A DNA stretch of 60,776 bases. Origin: Acetivibrio alkalicellulosi (GTDB lineage: Bacteria; Bacillota; Clostridia; Acetivibrionales; Acetivibrionaceae). The notes below the pieces were generated by a model that worked only from the letters and a program-made list of their open reading frames with translations, had not been told where the DNA came from and did not search any database. Where the stretch lies: assembly GCA_008125075.1 (NCBI GenBank), contig VLTH01000001.1, forward strand, positions 609,959 through 670,734, read 5' to 3'. Shown piece after piece: positions 9,078-17,959 of the stretch. Numbering within the stretch: position 1 is the stretch's first letter; each line of letters opens with the position of its first letter. The position numbers and the translations under genes are program-made.

Positions 9078-9803
9078 ATGATTGGAATAGGCACAATTGT
9101 AAACGCAGTGGGGATTATTTTAGGTACTGTTGTAGGAATTCTGTTGAAAAATGGTTTACCACAGCGCTTTAAGAACATTATTATGCAGTCAATAGGTTTG
9201 GCTGTTTTTGTTGTTGGCTTATCTGGCACTCTTCAGGGGATATATAAAGTAACTATAAATGAGGCTTTAGATAGACAATATATTATGCTAATGATAATTA
9301 GTCTTGTAATTGGAGGAATCTTAGGAGAACTATTAGATATTGAAATGAAGCTAGAAAAAATAGGAAATTGGTTTCAAAATAAATTCGCATCAAAGGATAA
9401 TAAGTTTTCTGAAGGTTTTGTTACAGCCAGCCTTGTTTACTGCATTGGGGCTATGGCTATAGTAGGTTCATTTGAAGATGGATTAGCCAGAAACCCTGAT
9501 ACGCTATTTGCAAAGTCTATACTAGATGGAGTCTTATCTGTTATTTTAGCTGCTAGTTATGGTATTGGAGTGGGGTTATCTGCTGTTCCTGTGTTTTTAT
9601 ACCAAGGTGGATTAACATTAATGTCAGGTATGCTAGAGCCAATACTTACTGATATAGTTGTAACTCAAATGTCTTTAGTGGGAAGTGTACTAATTATGGC
9701 TATTGGTATAAATATTCTTGAAATAAAGAAAATTAAGGTTGGAAATCTCTTGCCTTCAATGTTTATACCTGTTTGCTATTACACCATCACTATATTTGTT
9801 TAG
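9078..9803 (+). CDS. DUF554 membrane protein
   Basis: This 241-residue integral membrane protein matches the DUF554 (YdfK/YqgA-like) pattern: an N-terminal GTIVNAVGIILGTVVGILL helix, the central IGAMAIVGSFEDGLARNPDTL segment, and further Gly-rich helices. Function is not established; a transport role is usually assumed. It starts 11 bp after the AEC transporter stop with its own AGGAGAA ribosome site, indicating a two-gene operon. The gene runs convergently into the sugar kinase gene. Confidence 0.85.
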   Translation: MIGIGTIVNAVGIILGTVVGILLKNGLPQRFKNIIMQSIGLAVFVVGLSGTLQGIYKVTINEALDRQYIMLMIISLVIGGILGELLDIEMKLEKIGNWFQNKFASKDNKFSEGFVTASLVYCIGAMAIVGSFEDGLARNPDTLFAKSILDGVLSVILAASYGIGVGLSAVPVFLYQGGLTLMSGMLEPILTDIVVTQMSLVGSVLIMAIGINILEIKKIKVGNLLPSMFIPVCYYTITIFV

Positions 9804-9860
9804 TTTTTAAAAGAGTGCTTTTCATGCATCTAGATAAATAACATATTTTAACAACTGCTC

Positions 9861-10790
9861 TTATAACCTCTCGATTACTATTTGCTTTTCTAATTCTATA
9901 ACTTCTGTTTTGTTTACCTTACCTACTTGAATGTACTGTGTATTATTGACACCACAGGCCATAGCAAATTTAAAAGCTTCATCTATATTGTATCCTCTCT
10001 GAAAGCCTACTGCAAAGGCTGCAACTAATGAGTCACCTGAACCAATAGTATTTACGGCATTTATACTTGGCACTTTTGCAAATAGAGTTTCTTCCTTAGT
10101 AACTAAAAGGGCTCCCTTATCTCCCATAGAAACTGTTACTACTGCTATCCCGCTTCTTACTATATCCTTACATACTTTCACAATATCATCAATTTCAGTT
10201 AACTGTTTATTGACAATAGTACTTAGCTCTCTTAAATTTGGTTTTATCATATCTGGCTTTGCCTTTATGCCTTCTATTAAAAATTCTCCACTTGTATCTA
10301 GTATAACAAGTGTATTTTTAAACTTTGCTTTTTCTATTAGAACTTTATAAAAATCATTAGGGCAGCCTTGTGGAAGTCCTCCAGATAAAACTAAAACTTT
10401 AGTTTGTTTTAAAATACCATCAAAAACAGTCAAAAATCTATTTATATCATCAAGTTTGGTTTTATGGCCTATTTCTAAAACTTCAGTTTCTGTTTTGTTC
10501 TTTTTATCTATTATATTGTTGTTTGTTCTTATTTCACCTTCTACCTTCACAAAATTTACATCTACACCAATACTAACAAGCTCTTTTTCGATCCAATCAC
10601 CTGTATAACCTGCTTTAAACCCTATGACTAATACTCTTTCACCAAGAATTTTACATACACGTGCCACATTTATGCCTTTGCCCCCGGCAGATTTAATTAT
10701 TTGATCAGTTCTAAACATTTTTCCTACCTTAAAATCCTCAATAAAATAAATTTTATCTACAGCAGGATTTAGAGCAACAGTTGTAATCAT
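9861..10790 (-). CDS. PfkB-family sugar-phosphate kinase (1-phosphofructokinase / tagatose-6-phosphate kinase type)
   Basis: The 309-residue ribokinase-fold enzyme begins MITTVALNPAVDKIY, the hallmark of the FruK/LacC subgroup. It has the first PfkB signature AGGKGINVARV near residue 36 and the second NTIGSGDSLVAAFAVG near residue 245, where the Asp of GSGD is the catalytic base. It should phosphorylate a sugar phosphate such as fructose 1-phosphate with ATP. No fructose PTS or FruR gene is adjacent, so the substrate is uncertain; tagatose 6-phosphate is an alternative. It is transcribed alone, convergent with DUF554. Confidence 0.88.
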   Translation of the reverse strand: MITTVALNPAVDKIYFIEDFKVGKMFRTDQIIKSAGGKGINVARVCKILGERVLVIGFKAGYTGDWIEKELVSIGVDVNFVKVEGEIRTNNNIIDKKNKTETEVLEIGHKTKLDDINRFLTVFDGILKQTKVLVLSGGLPQGCPNDFYKVLIEKAKFKNTLVILDTSGEFLIEGIKAKPDMIKPNLRELSTIVNKQLTEIDDIVKVCKDIVRSGIAVVTVSMGDKGALLVTKEETLFAKVPSINAVNTIGSGDSLVAAFAVGFQRGYNIDEAFKFAMACGVNNTQYIQVGKVNKTEVIELEKQIVIERL

Positions 10791-10888
10791 AAATTTCCTC
10801 TTTTCATTACAAATTACTTTTATATATAGTAACCTATTTTCCCTATAGATTCAAGTGTACATATTTTTCTCAACCTTAAGCAGAGTAT

Positions 10889-10916
10889 TTGTTTACATAT
10901 TAAACAATGGTATAAT
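10889..10916 (+). promoter_or_regulatory. Predicted sigma-A promoter of the ComEC-like gene
   Basis: TTGTTT (10889-10894), a 16-bp spacer, then a perfect TATAAT (10911-10916), placed about 100 bp before the hydrolase start. The -35 is weak, but the -10 is ideal. Confidence 0.5.
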
Positions 10917-10937
10917 AAATCTGAAAATATTAATATT

Positions 10938-10955
10938 GGGAGGGCTGCTATGTAG
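10938..10955 (+). promoter_or_regulatory. Start-stop mini-ORF in the 5' leader
   Basis: GGGAGGG (10938-10944) is a strong ribosome site, followed five bases later by ATG (10950) and immediately by TAG (10953). Ribosomes would initiate and stop at once about 60 bases upstream of the true gene start. It may be a chance arrangement, a relic start or a leader that holds ribosomes. Confidence 0.35.
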
Positions 10956-11014
10956 TTTAATATGTAAAAACAAATAATAGAATGTGAAGTACTTAATTAA
11001 TAGAGGAGATTATT

Positions 11015-12163
11015 ATGCAAAAGATAAAATTACTGGCAGTACTAATGATAACAGCCATTTTAGTTATGGTTAGTTGTAATGTTGTAAATCAACATGATGA
11101 AATAAAGGAACCTTTTGAGACACCTCCTGCTGTTCAAATACCCCGTGATGATGATGAACATATTAAAAACTATTTATCAGGAATCATGAAAATTCATTTT
11201 ATTGACGTAGGTCAGGGAGATTCTATATTTATTGAGACTCCTTCACAAAATATATTGATAGATGGAGGCAATAGGGATGATACAGTTATAAACTATTTAA
11301 AGACCCATGACGTTAAAAAACTTGATATTGTAATTTCTACACATCCCCATGCCGACCACATAGGTGGGCTTATAAATGTTTTAGAAAGCATACATGTAGA
11401 TGAGGTTATTGACCCTGGTGTTGTTCATACAACTAAAACATTTGAAGATTATCTTACTTTAATAGATAGAAAAGACATCAAGTTTACTGAGGGTCGAAGG
11501 GGAATGAAAAGATACTTAGGCAATGGAGCACAAATAGAGATATTAGCTCCAACAAATCCTTCAAGTGACCATCTAAACAATGCATCTATAGTATGCAGAG
11601 TATCTTTTGGAAGTTTTTCAGTTATGTTGACTGGAGATGCCGAAAGAGAGAGTGAAAATGAAATGGTTGAAAGCACATTAAGTCTAAAAAGTACCATCTT
11701 GAAAGTCGGACATCATGGGAGTAGCACAAGTACAACTAAAGCTTTTTTAGATGCTGTAAATCCAGAAGTAGCTGTTATAATGTGTGGTAAGGACAATAAA
11801 TATGGTCATCCTCATAAGGAGACATTAGACAAGCTTTATACAAAAGGTATCGATATTTACAGAACGGATATTGATGGTACAATAATTATATCAACTGATG
11901 GTGATACAATTGAAATTAATGTAAATAAAGGCCCCCATATTAGTGGAACAATAAATATTAATGAGGCAAGTAGTGAAGATTTGCAAAAAATAATACACAT
12001 AGGACCTGAAATTGCACAACAGATAATAAGCCTAAGACCTTTTGAAAGTATTGATGACCTTACAAGAGTTAATGGAATTGGTCAATCTAGACTAAGAGAC
12101 ATAAAGACAGAGGGAAAAGCTTATGTTTATCTAGGAGGTGAGGAAAGTGAAAGCAATAATTGA
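11015..12163 (+). CDS. ComEC-like metallo-beta-lactamase-fold lipoprotein with HhH domain
   Basis: The 382-residue protein carries a lipoprotein signal (hydrophobic helix, then VMVSC as lipobox near residue 21), so it is probably anchored outside the membrane. The catalytic domain starts at FIDVGQGDSIFIETP and has STHPHADHIGG (metal ligands), LTGDAE and VGHHGSSTST, the pattern of the ComEC/Rec2 C-terminal nuclease domain. A ComEA-like helix-hairpin-helix segment (INEASSEDLQKIIHIGPEIA) follows at about 317-375 and should bind DNA. It is likely an extracellular DNA-degrading or DNA-processing enzyme. The stop overlaps the DUF3006 gene, a common partner of this family. Confidence 0.88.
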   Translation: MQKIKLLAVLMITAILVMVSCNVVNQHDEIKEPFETPPAVQIPRDDDEHIKNYLSGIMKIHFIDVGQGDSIFIETPSQNILIDGGNRDDTVINYLKTHDVKKLDIVISTHPHADHIGGLINVLESIHVDEVIDPGVVHTTKTFEDYLTLIDRKDIKFTEGRRGMKRYLGNGAQIEILAPTNPSSDHLNNASIVCRVSFGSFSVMLTGDAERESENEMVESTLSLKSTILKVGHHGSSTSTTKAFLDAVNPEVAVIMCGKDNKYGHPHKETLDKLYTKGIDIYRTDIDGTIIISTDGDTIEINVNKGPHISGTININEASSEDLQKIIHIGPEIAQQIISLRPFESIDDLTRVNGIGQSRLRDIKTEGKAYVYLGGEESESNN

Positions 12164-12356
12164 TAGAATAGAAGAAAATTATGCTGTCGTTTTATTTGGT
12201 GAAGAGGAGATAAAGGTAGACATCCCATTAGAATTACTCCCAAATGGAGCTAAAGAAGGCAGTTGGCTTAATATTAATTTCAGCCTTGATAGCGAAGGTG
12301 AAAAAAAACAAAAGGAAAAGATATCAAATTTATTAAATAAGCTCAAAAACAAGTAA
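12147..12356 (+). CDS. DUF3006 domain protein
   Basis: This small protein (69 residues) matches DUF3006: KAIIDRIEENYAVVLFGEEE at the start, then DIPLELLPNGAKEGSWL. The family is cytoplasmic, has a predicted small beta-barrel and commonly follows ComEC-like hydrolases; its function is unknown. I place the start at GTG 12147, eight bases after the AGGAGG site, rather than at GTG 12138, which is inside that site. The gene overlaps the end of the hydrolase gene by 17 bases, so translation is probably coupled. Confidence 0.8.
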   Translation: MKAIIDRIEENYAVVLFGEEEIKVDIPLELLPNGAKEGSWLNINFSLDSEGEKKQKEKISNLLNKLKNK

Positions 12357-12460
12357 AAACGAAGGAAATATTATTTTTTAAGTGAACTATTTAAAATAAA
12401 TAAGGTCTAAACTAAAATTATAGTTGAGGTTATTGTAAGCAAATAGTTTTATATAAGGTG

Positions 12461-12495
12461 GAGCATATTTTTCTTCACATTTGTCATATGTACAC
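12461..12495. repeat. A-type dispersed repeat
   Basis: GAGCATATTTTTCTTCACAT followed by TTGTCATATGTACAC, in the 227-bp gap between DUF3006 and the GH43 gene. One of at least four A-type units. Confidence 0.65.
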
Positions 12496-12583
12496 TATAA
12501 AAGATTAATACAAATTATTTGTTATATAAATTGTTTGCTAATATTAATAGAAATAAATCCATAAAAGAATTAGGAGGATAAAA

Positions 12584-14191
12584 ATGAGTAATGATAACGT
12601 CTTAAAGTTTAAAAATCCAATCCTTACAGGATCATATCCAGATCCCTCAATATGCAGAGTTGATAATGACTATTATATGGTCACTTCAACATTTTGCTAT
12701 TTTCCTGGAATACCTATATTTCATAGTACTGATCTTGTAAATTGGAAGCAGATAGGCCATGTATTAGACAGGCCATCTCAATTAAATCTAGATGGACTTG
12801 ATCACAACAAAGGTATTTATGCGCCTACAATAAGATATAATGAGGGTGTTTTCTACGTAGTAACAACTAATTGTGCTAAGGGAGAAAATTTTATAGTTAA
12901 AGCAACCAATCCCGAAGGTCCGTGGTCAGATCCTTATTGGATAGATGAGCCGGGGATTGACCCATCTATATTCTTTGATGATGATGGAAAGGTGTACTTA
13001 ATGGGCACAGACTCTGTTCCAGAAGGCGCAAAGTATTTTGGTGATAATGAAATATGGTTGAGAGAATTTGATATTGAGAAGATGACTTTAATTGGTAAGA
13101 AATACGGCCTTTGGCGAGGTGCGTTAAAAAATGTAGTATGGCCTGAAGCACCACATATTTATAAAAAAGACGGTTGGTATTATCTGGTGATTGCTGAAGG
13201 AGGTACTTGTTTTCATCATGCTGTTACTGTAGCCAGAAGTCAAAGTATATTAGGTCCATATGAGGGTTCAAGGGCAAATCCAATACTGACTCACAGACAT
13301 CTTGGAAGAAAATGTCCGATAGTTAACGTAGGTCATGCTGACCTAATAGAAACCCAGAATGGTGAATGGTGGATGGTTCTTTTAGCATCAAGAATTTATG
13401 GTGGCTACTATAGAAATATGGGAAGAGAAACATTCTTAGTACCATTAATATGGGAAGATGGTTGGCCAGTACCATGTCCAGAATCAGGAAAGGTAGAATT
13501 TGAGTATCCTTATCCTAAGTTACCTGTAAGTGATGTTGTTGATACACAATCTTGTGACCATTTTGATGGTGAAAATCTTGGAATGGAATGGAATTTTTTA
13601 CGTACTCCAAGAGAAGAATTCTGGAGCTTAACACAAAGACCAGGATATTTACGATTAAACCTCAGACCACAAACTATGACAGAAAGATCAAACCCATCAT
13701 TTGTGGGGCGTCGCCAGCAGCATATGAATTTTAATGTAAAAACTATTATGGAGTTTAATCCTCAAAATGAAAATGAAAGAGCAGGATTAGTAGTTTTTCA
13801 AAATGACAAATATCAATTTAGATTTGAGTATTCTAATAAAAGATCTAATAATGAAGAGGTTTTGAGTTCTTCTAAAACCCCTAATGAAAACTCAGATAAA
13901 ATTATACAATTAGTTCAATGTAATAATGGAGTTGAAACAATATTAGCACAAATACCATATAAGGAAGAAAGACTACAATTAGAAATCAGAGCATGCGGAC
14001 AGAACTATTCTTTCTACTATGGTAATGAAAAAGAAACCTCACTATTGGTAAAAGATGTAGATGCAAGAATTCTTAGTGTTGATGTAGCAGGTGGATTCAC
14101 TGGAGTCTATATTGGAATGTTTGCCAGTAGTAATGGTGATGTTAGTGAAAACTATGTTGATTTTGACTTGTTTGAATATAATGGATTATAA
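12584..14191 (+). CDS. GH43 family glycoside hydrolase (beta-xylosidase / arabinofuranosidase)
   Basis: The 535-residue enzyme shows the GH43 five-bladed propeller start NPILTGSYPDPSICRVDNDY, with the catalytic base Asp in PDPS, DPSIFFDDDGKVYL in the second blade and the acid Glu in VWPEAPHIYKK. From about residue 320 a beta-sandwich (DUF1349/concanavalin-like) domain follows, as in GH43 beta-xylosidases. It has no signal peptide or dockerin, so it should act in the cytoplasm on imported xylo- or arabino-oligosaccharides. The AGGAGG ribosome site is well placed. It stands alone; regulation is not visible. Confidence 0.92.
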   Translation: MSNDNVLKFKNPILTGSYPDPSICRVDNDYYMVTSTFCYFPGIPIFHSTDLVNWKQIGHVLDRPSQLNLDGLDHNKGIYAPTIRYNEGVFYVVTTNCAKGENFIVKATNPEGPWSDPYWIDEPGIDPSIFFDDDGKVYLMGTDSVPEGAKYFGDNEIWLREFDIEKMTLIGKKYGLWRGALKNVVWPEAPHIYKKDGWYYLVIAEGGTCFHHAVTVARSQSILGPYEGSRANPILTHRHLGRKCPIVNVGHADLIETQNGEWWMVLLASRIYGGYYRNMGRETFLVPLIWEDGWPVPCPESGKVEFEYPYPKLPVSDVVDTQSCDHFDGENLGMEWNFLRTPREEFWSLTQRPGYLRLNLRPQTMTERSNPSFVGRRQQHMNFNVKTIMEFNPQNENERAGLVVFQNDKYQFRFEYSNKRSNNEEVLSSSKTPNENSDKIIQLVQCNNGVETILAQIPYKEERLQLEIRACGQNYSFYYGNEKETSLLVKDVDARILSVDVAGGFTGVYIGMFASSNGDVSENYVDFDLFEYNGL

Positions 14192-14215
14192 CATAGAAAA
14201 CATATCTGGATCTAG

Positions 14216-14250
14216 GGGTGCATTTTGTGAATGTGAAGAAAAACATTCCA
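14216..14250. repeat. A-type dispersed repeat, inverted orientation
   Basis: GGGTGCATTTTGTGAATG followed by TGAAGAAAAACATTCC is the reverse complement of the A core seen at 6.26 kb. It begins 25 bp after the GH43 stop. A small hairpin GAGCAT-gtaa-ATGCTC lies just after it (14274-14289). Confidence 0.65.
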
Positions 14251-14361
14251 GAAACTTAAGTTACCCAGTCTAGAGCATGTAAATGCTCCTCGGGGTTGAG
14301 TTAAAATTGATTAATAATAAGAATAAGATGGAAGAATATCTATAGTTTATCTTGTTCTAAG

Positions 14362-14409
14362 AAGGGCTGATGTACAATGAATAAAAATCTAATGTACACC
14401 AGCCCTTTT
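14362..14409 (+). terminator. Intrinsic terminator
   Basis: AAGGGCTG-A-TGTACA (14362-14376) pairs with TGTACA-C-CAGCCCTT with one mismatch and is followed by a short T run. It should end the GH43 transcript. Confidence 0.7.
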
Positions 14410-14568
14410 GGAATATTTATAACTTAATTAAACTTTATTTAAGGTGATTATTAGTTCTGACATTCCCTTCCTTTTTTTGATGTCCTATAAGTCAAATGAA
14501 ATTTTAAAACAACCTAATAATGAATATGTTTTTTTATTTTATATAATAATATTTATTTGGAGGAAGCT

Positions 14569-15492
14569 ATGGATAGGTTATTTTATTATAAAGACATGAT
14601 TTACAGTGATTTAAAGAAACTAGATAGAAATAAAACAATATTTTTATGGGCAATAAGTCCAATTGAAATACATGGTTACCACTTGCCATTAGATACTGAT
14701 GTGATAATAGCTGAAGAACTGCAAAAGAGATATATAAAGGCTCTTACTTCAAAATATCCAGATTTTACTCTAGTAGTTATGCCTACTTTGTATGCGGGTG
14801 CACATTCACTTCCAGTTGATGGATCAATATCAGTATCAACAAGGACACTGGAGAAAATTGTTTATTCTTATGGCAAAGGACTTGCGGTGCAAGGGTTTAA
14901 ATATCTTTTTATATCCGATAATCATGGTGGTCCCGGACATCTGCTTGGTATACAGTGTGCATGTGAAAAACTCATGAGAAAGTATAAATTTCATGCAATT
15001 AATCCATTCGGAGAGGTTATAAGAAGAATGGACATAGGGGGGAAAGAGTTTTTATCTAAGACCAATTCTATAACTGTAGAAGATAGTAATGATAATGATT
15101 TTCATGCTGGTGGAAATGAAACATCACTTATGCTGGTTTCAGATGAGAGCAAGGTGATAGGGGACTACAAAAAAATAGATCCCTCTCTTCTTCCGCCAGT
15201 ATCAGGTAAATCCTTAATCATCAAAGGTATTTCACGTTTTTTTTGGGTTTTGGGTTTAAGAGAAACGGCTGGAGATTTGATGCATCTATCTAATACAATG
15301 GCCTGGGTTACAGATAAAGATATGCTACCTTATATAGGTGCTCCATCTTTAGCTACAAAAGAGAATGGAGAAGCTATACTGAGTGTTAATGTGAAAATTG
15401 CAATGGAATTATTTGAAAAAGTTTTAGATGGTAAAAGGGTAAAAATAAAACCTCCCTTATGGGCACTTAAATTTCTAATTAAGTTTTCCTAG
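14569..15492 (+). CDS. Creatininase-family amidohydrolase
   Basis: The 307-residue protein has the creatininase-family metal site: SPIEIHGYHLPLDTDVIIAE near residue 28 (Glu, His and Asp ligands), DNHGGPGH near residue 119 and a late HAGGNETS with the final Glu. The family includes creatinine amidohydrolase and mycofactocin-type or formamide hydrolases, so the substrate is not certain. The frame opens at TTG 14557, but GGAGGAAGCT directly precedes ATG 14569, which I take as start. It is transcribed alone and converges on hemZ. Confidence 0.85.
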   Translation: MDRLFYYKDMIYSDLKKLDRNKTIFLWAISPIEIHGYHLPLDTDVIIAEELQKRYIKALTSKYPDFTLVVMPTLYAGAHSLPVDGSISVSTRTLEKIVYSYGKGLAVQGFKYLFISDNHGGPGHLLGIQCACEKLMRKYKFHAINPFGEVIRRMDIGGKEFLSKTNSITVEDSNDNDFHAGGNETSLMLVSDESKVIGDYKKIDPSLLPPVSGKSLIIKGISRFFWVLGLRETAGDLMHLSNTMAWVTDKDMLPYIGAPSLATKENGEAILSVNVKIAMELFEKVLDGKRVKIKPPLWALKFLIKFS

Positions 15493-15522
15493 AGCGAAGT
15501 CTTAAAGGGTATATATACTATT

Positions 15523-15562
15523 CTTCTAAAAAAGTTTGCTTTTTTATCAAACTTTTTAGAAG
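15523..15562. terminator. Bidirectional terminator-like hairpin
   Basis: CTTCTAAAAAAGTTTG and CAAACTTTTTAGAAG (right arm 15548-15562) form a long A/T-rich stem between the convergent creatininase and hemZ genes. The left arm with its flank is nearly identical to the SDR gene end at the left window edge. Confidence 0.55.
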
Positions 15563-15579
15563 ATATAGTTCCTCTGTTT

Positions 15580-15623
15580 ATCGCAGCGGATCTTACTTCT
15601 TTGATTGCAGCTTCCGCTGCGAT
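15580..15623. repeat. Perfect 11-bp inverted repeat downstream of hemZ
   Basis: ATCGCAGCGGA (15580-15590) and TCCGCTGCGAT (15613-15623) are exact reverse complements with a 22-nt loop. This GC-rich stem lies just after the hemZ stop and could stabilise or end that transcript. No T run follows. Confidence 0.6.
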
Positions 15624-15636
15624 ATGATTTATTACA

Positions 15637-17124
15637 TTAAAGAAGGATAGATTTTTTTCGCTCAAGCATTTCATCAATACCCTGTATATAAAGTTCTATA
15701 CTTTTTACATTAAATGCCCTTTGTATAAAGTTTTTATCAGGATACACCACTTTCGTTATACCTCCAGCTCCTAGAGCAATTATAGTTTGTTTCTCCTCCA
15801 TAATTTGAATGTTGTATGTGCTTTCAAACCCCTTTTTGCAGTATCCAATATTTTCGAGATTTCCTGTCATGTTTTTTTGTCTGTATAAATAATATGGATG
15901 CATACCCATTTCCTTGGCATACTCTCCAGCCATATTTATCATTAATGATGCTTCTTTGTTAGAAATAAATTTAACAGTATTTTTTTTCTCAATTAACATA
16001 GAAGCCCTTTTGACTGCTAAAGTATGAACAGTTAAACTTTCTGGGTTAAGGCTTTTAATTTTATCCATTGTTGTATTAAAATCTATAATGTTTTCATTTG
16101 GAAGACCAACAATTACATCCATATTAATATTATTAAATCCTATTTCTCTTGCCAGAGCATAAGAATTAATTATATCTTTAGAAGTATGTTTGCGACCAAT
16201 AATTTCAAGGGTTTTATCGTTCATGGTTTGAGGATTTATACTAATTCTATTTACCTTGGAGTTTTTAATTATGCAAAGTTTTTCTTTAGTAATTGAGTCA
16301 GGACGACCGGCCTCTAAAGTATATTCTTTGATACCATTGAGATTAAAGTTTTTTTCTATTGACTCCAATAGCTCAGCTAAATAGTGTGCATCAATTGAAG
16401 TAGGTGTTCCACCGCCAATGTATATGTTTTGAATTTCATAACCTTTACTAAGTATAATTTTACTTACTTCACTTATCTCGTATTTTACAGCTTTTAAATA
16501 ATCACTTACCAAATCTTTATATTTATCAATAGAATTAGAGGTAAATGAGCAGTACAAACATCTTGTTTTACAAAAAGGTATTCCTATATATATGCTTATC
16601 ATATTTGAATTTGTATTATTAACTATTTCTTTTTCTATATTTGCAACATTAAGGAGAAGATTAGCCTTTTCTTTTGCTAATAAATAATAGTTTTCAAGTT
16701 TACTTGATATTTCTTTACAGTTAAGACCCTCATTGAGCATTTTATGAACTATCTTTGCTGGTCTTATGCCAGTTAGAAATCCCCATGGGACAGTTGATTT
16801 TGTATACACTGACAAGCTAACATAAAGTTCTCTTTTTACCTCTCTTTTTAATGCCTTTTTTTCTTCTACATTATCTAAGTTTTTTGAAAGTTCAAAATTC
16901 TTTACTTTATGATGGCAGAGTATGCCGTTATTTGATATGCTGGTTTCTATTTGATATAATTTGACTGAATCATTGGTGACCAAATTTTTTTTGAGTTCAC
17001 TAAATATAAATATCCCGTTAGAAGAATCAACTATATATTCTACAACAGTGTCCTCAAAAAAAAGACTTATAATATCTTTTACTTGATATAAAAAATCATG
17101 TCCTTTAAGTTCAACAAAAATCAT
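15637..17124 (-). CDS. hemZ: Oxygen-independent coproporphyrinogen III oxidase-like radical SAM enzyme
   Basis: The protein (495 residues from ATG at 17124) has the radical SAM cluster motif CKTRCLYC (C-x3-C-x2-C) at about residue 182, then GGGTPTSIDA and NPQTMNDKTLEIIGR. Together with the N-terminal region beginning MIFVELKGHDFLYQ, this matches HemZ. HemN/HemZ enzymes oxidise coproporphyrinogen III during anaerobic haem synthesis, although some HemZ-like proteins have other tetrapyrrole roles. The frame could open 36 codons earlier at 17232, but only the internal ATG has a ribosome site (AGAGGTAAAA) and a start matching the family. No other haem genes are near. Confidence 0.85.
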   Translation of the reverse strand: MIFVELKGHDFLYQVKDIISLFFEDTVVEYIVDSSNGIFIFSELKKNLVTNDSVKLYQIETSISNNGILCHHKVKNFELSKNLDNVEEKKALKREVKRELYVSLSVYTKSTVPWGFLTGIRPAKIVHKMLNEGLNCKEISSKLENYYLLAKEKANLLLNVANIEKEIVNNTNSNMISIYIGIPFCKTRCLYCSFTSNSIDKYKDLVSDYLKAVKYEISEVSKIILSKGYEIQNIYIGGGTPTSIDAHYLAELLESIEKNFNLNGIKEYTLEAGRPDSITKEKLCIIKNSKVNRISINPQTMNDKTLEIIGRKHTSKDIINSYALAREIGFNNINMDVIVGLPNENIIDFNTTMDKIKSLNPESLTVHTLAVKRASMLIEKKNTVKFISNKEASLMINMAGEYAKEMGMHPYYLYRQKNMTGNLENIGYCKKGFESTYNIQIMEEKQTIIALGAGGITKVVYPDKNFIQRAFNVKSIELYIQGIDEMLERKKSILL

Positions 17125-17238
17125 TTTTACCTCTATATATCCATAAAGATTGAGCCAATTATGATTATATTTAATGTTGAGGTTTTTTTCAAGAGTAGTT
17201 TTAAAGTAAAAAATATTTAATCCATTTATCATTTTTGA

Positions 17239-17268
17239 TTGACATCTAATTAATGGATGTGTTAAGAT
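17239..17268 (+). promoter_or_regulatory. Promoter of the tetR gene
   Basis: Consensus -35 TTGACA (17239-17244) and TAAGAT (17263-17268) with an 18-bp spacer. It directly precedes the palindromic operator, so repressor binding would block the transcription start. Confidence 0.65.
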
Positions 17269-17277
17269 ATTATTAAA

Positions 17278-17303
17278 TGAATGAATAAAAAAAAATTCAT
17301 TCA
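17278..17303. promoter_or_regulatory. TetR operator 1
   Basis: TGAATGAAT, eight A/T bases, ATTCATTCA: a perfect 9-8-9 palindrome just downstream of the tetR promoter. An identical pair of half-sites with the same spacing lies before the MATE gene. Confidence 0.75.
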
Positions 17304-17318
17304 GGAGATATAAAGGAG

Positions 17319-17897
17319 GTGATTAATATTAATAAGGTAGATATATTTAATGCTGCTAGAGAACTATTTGAACAAAAGGGATTTAAGCAAACAAGTATTT
17401 CGGATATAACAAAAAAAACAGGCATTGGGGTTGGAAGCTTTTACAAGCATTACGAATCAAAGGAAGAAGTATTTCTAGATGTTTTTTTATGGGAAAGTGA
17501 ACAGATGAAAAAACGGGTTATGGCTGAAATTAATTTAGATGGCGATCCAGTTATTGTTATGAAAGAAATTGTTTCCCGGCTTTTTTCTGGTATTAGGGAA
17601 AATGCAATTTTACGAGAGTGGTATAAAAGGGACGTTTATAATAAACTAGCAAAATTCATATATGATAAAAATAGTAATAACGAAGATGATTATTCTTATA
17701 ATTTATTTATGGGAATTTTAAGAAAGTGGCAAGAGGAAGGAAAGATCAGAAAAGATATTGATAGTGAATTAATACTGAACATGTTTAACTCTCTTCAATA
17801 TATAGATTTGCATAAAGAAGAAATAGGTAATCAATACTTTCCCCATCTTATGGATTGTTTGGTTGAATTTATTGTTAAGGGATTACAAGAACAATAA
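17319..17897 (+). CDS. TetR family transcriptional repressor
   Basis: The 192-residue protein has a TetR N-terminal helix-turn-helix: DIFNAARELFEQKGFKQTSI, then SDITKKTGIGVGSFYKHYES. The all-helical C-terminal ligand domain is divergent. It most likely represses its own gene and the adjacent MATE pump, since identical palindromes precede both. The start is unclear: GTG 17319 lies within the best ribosome site (AAAGGAGGTGA), while an in-frame ATT at 17328 is ideally spaced from that site. An earlier AGGAGA could serve the GTG. The protein differs by three residues. Confidence 0.88.
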   Translation: MININKVDIFNAARELFEQKGFKQTSISDITKKTGIGVGSFYKHYESKEEVFLDVFLWESEQMKKRVMAEINLDGDPVIVMKEIVSRLFSGIRENAILREWYKRDVYNKLAKFIYDKNSNNEDDYSYNLFMGILRKWQEEGKIRKDIDSELILNMFNSLQYIDLHKEEIGNQYFPHLMDCLVEFIVKGLQEQ

Positions 17898-17914
17898 TTT
17901 TTTTTAAAAGATTC

Positions 17915-17940
17915 TGAATGAATAAAAAAATATTCATTCA
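17915..17940. promoter_or_regulatory. TetR operator 2
   Basis: Same half-sites TGAATGAAT and ATTCATTCA with an 8-base A/T spacer as operator 1, lying between the tetR stop and the MATE ribosome site. It overlaps the first codons of a longer but unlikely MATE reading frame. Confidence 0.75.
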
Positions 17941-17959
17941 AATAATAGGAGGAATTTGC

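Noticed and set aside
15489-15677. 62-codon minus-strand frame over the hemZ end
   Set aside because: It spans two inverted repeats and overlaps hemZ in another frame; no family resemblance.
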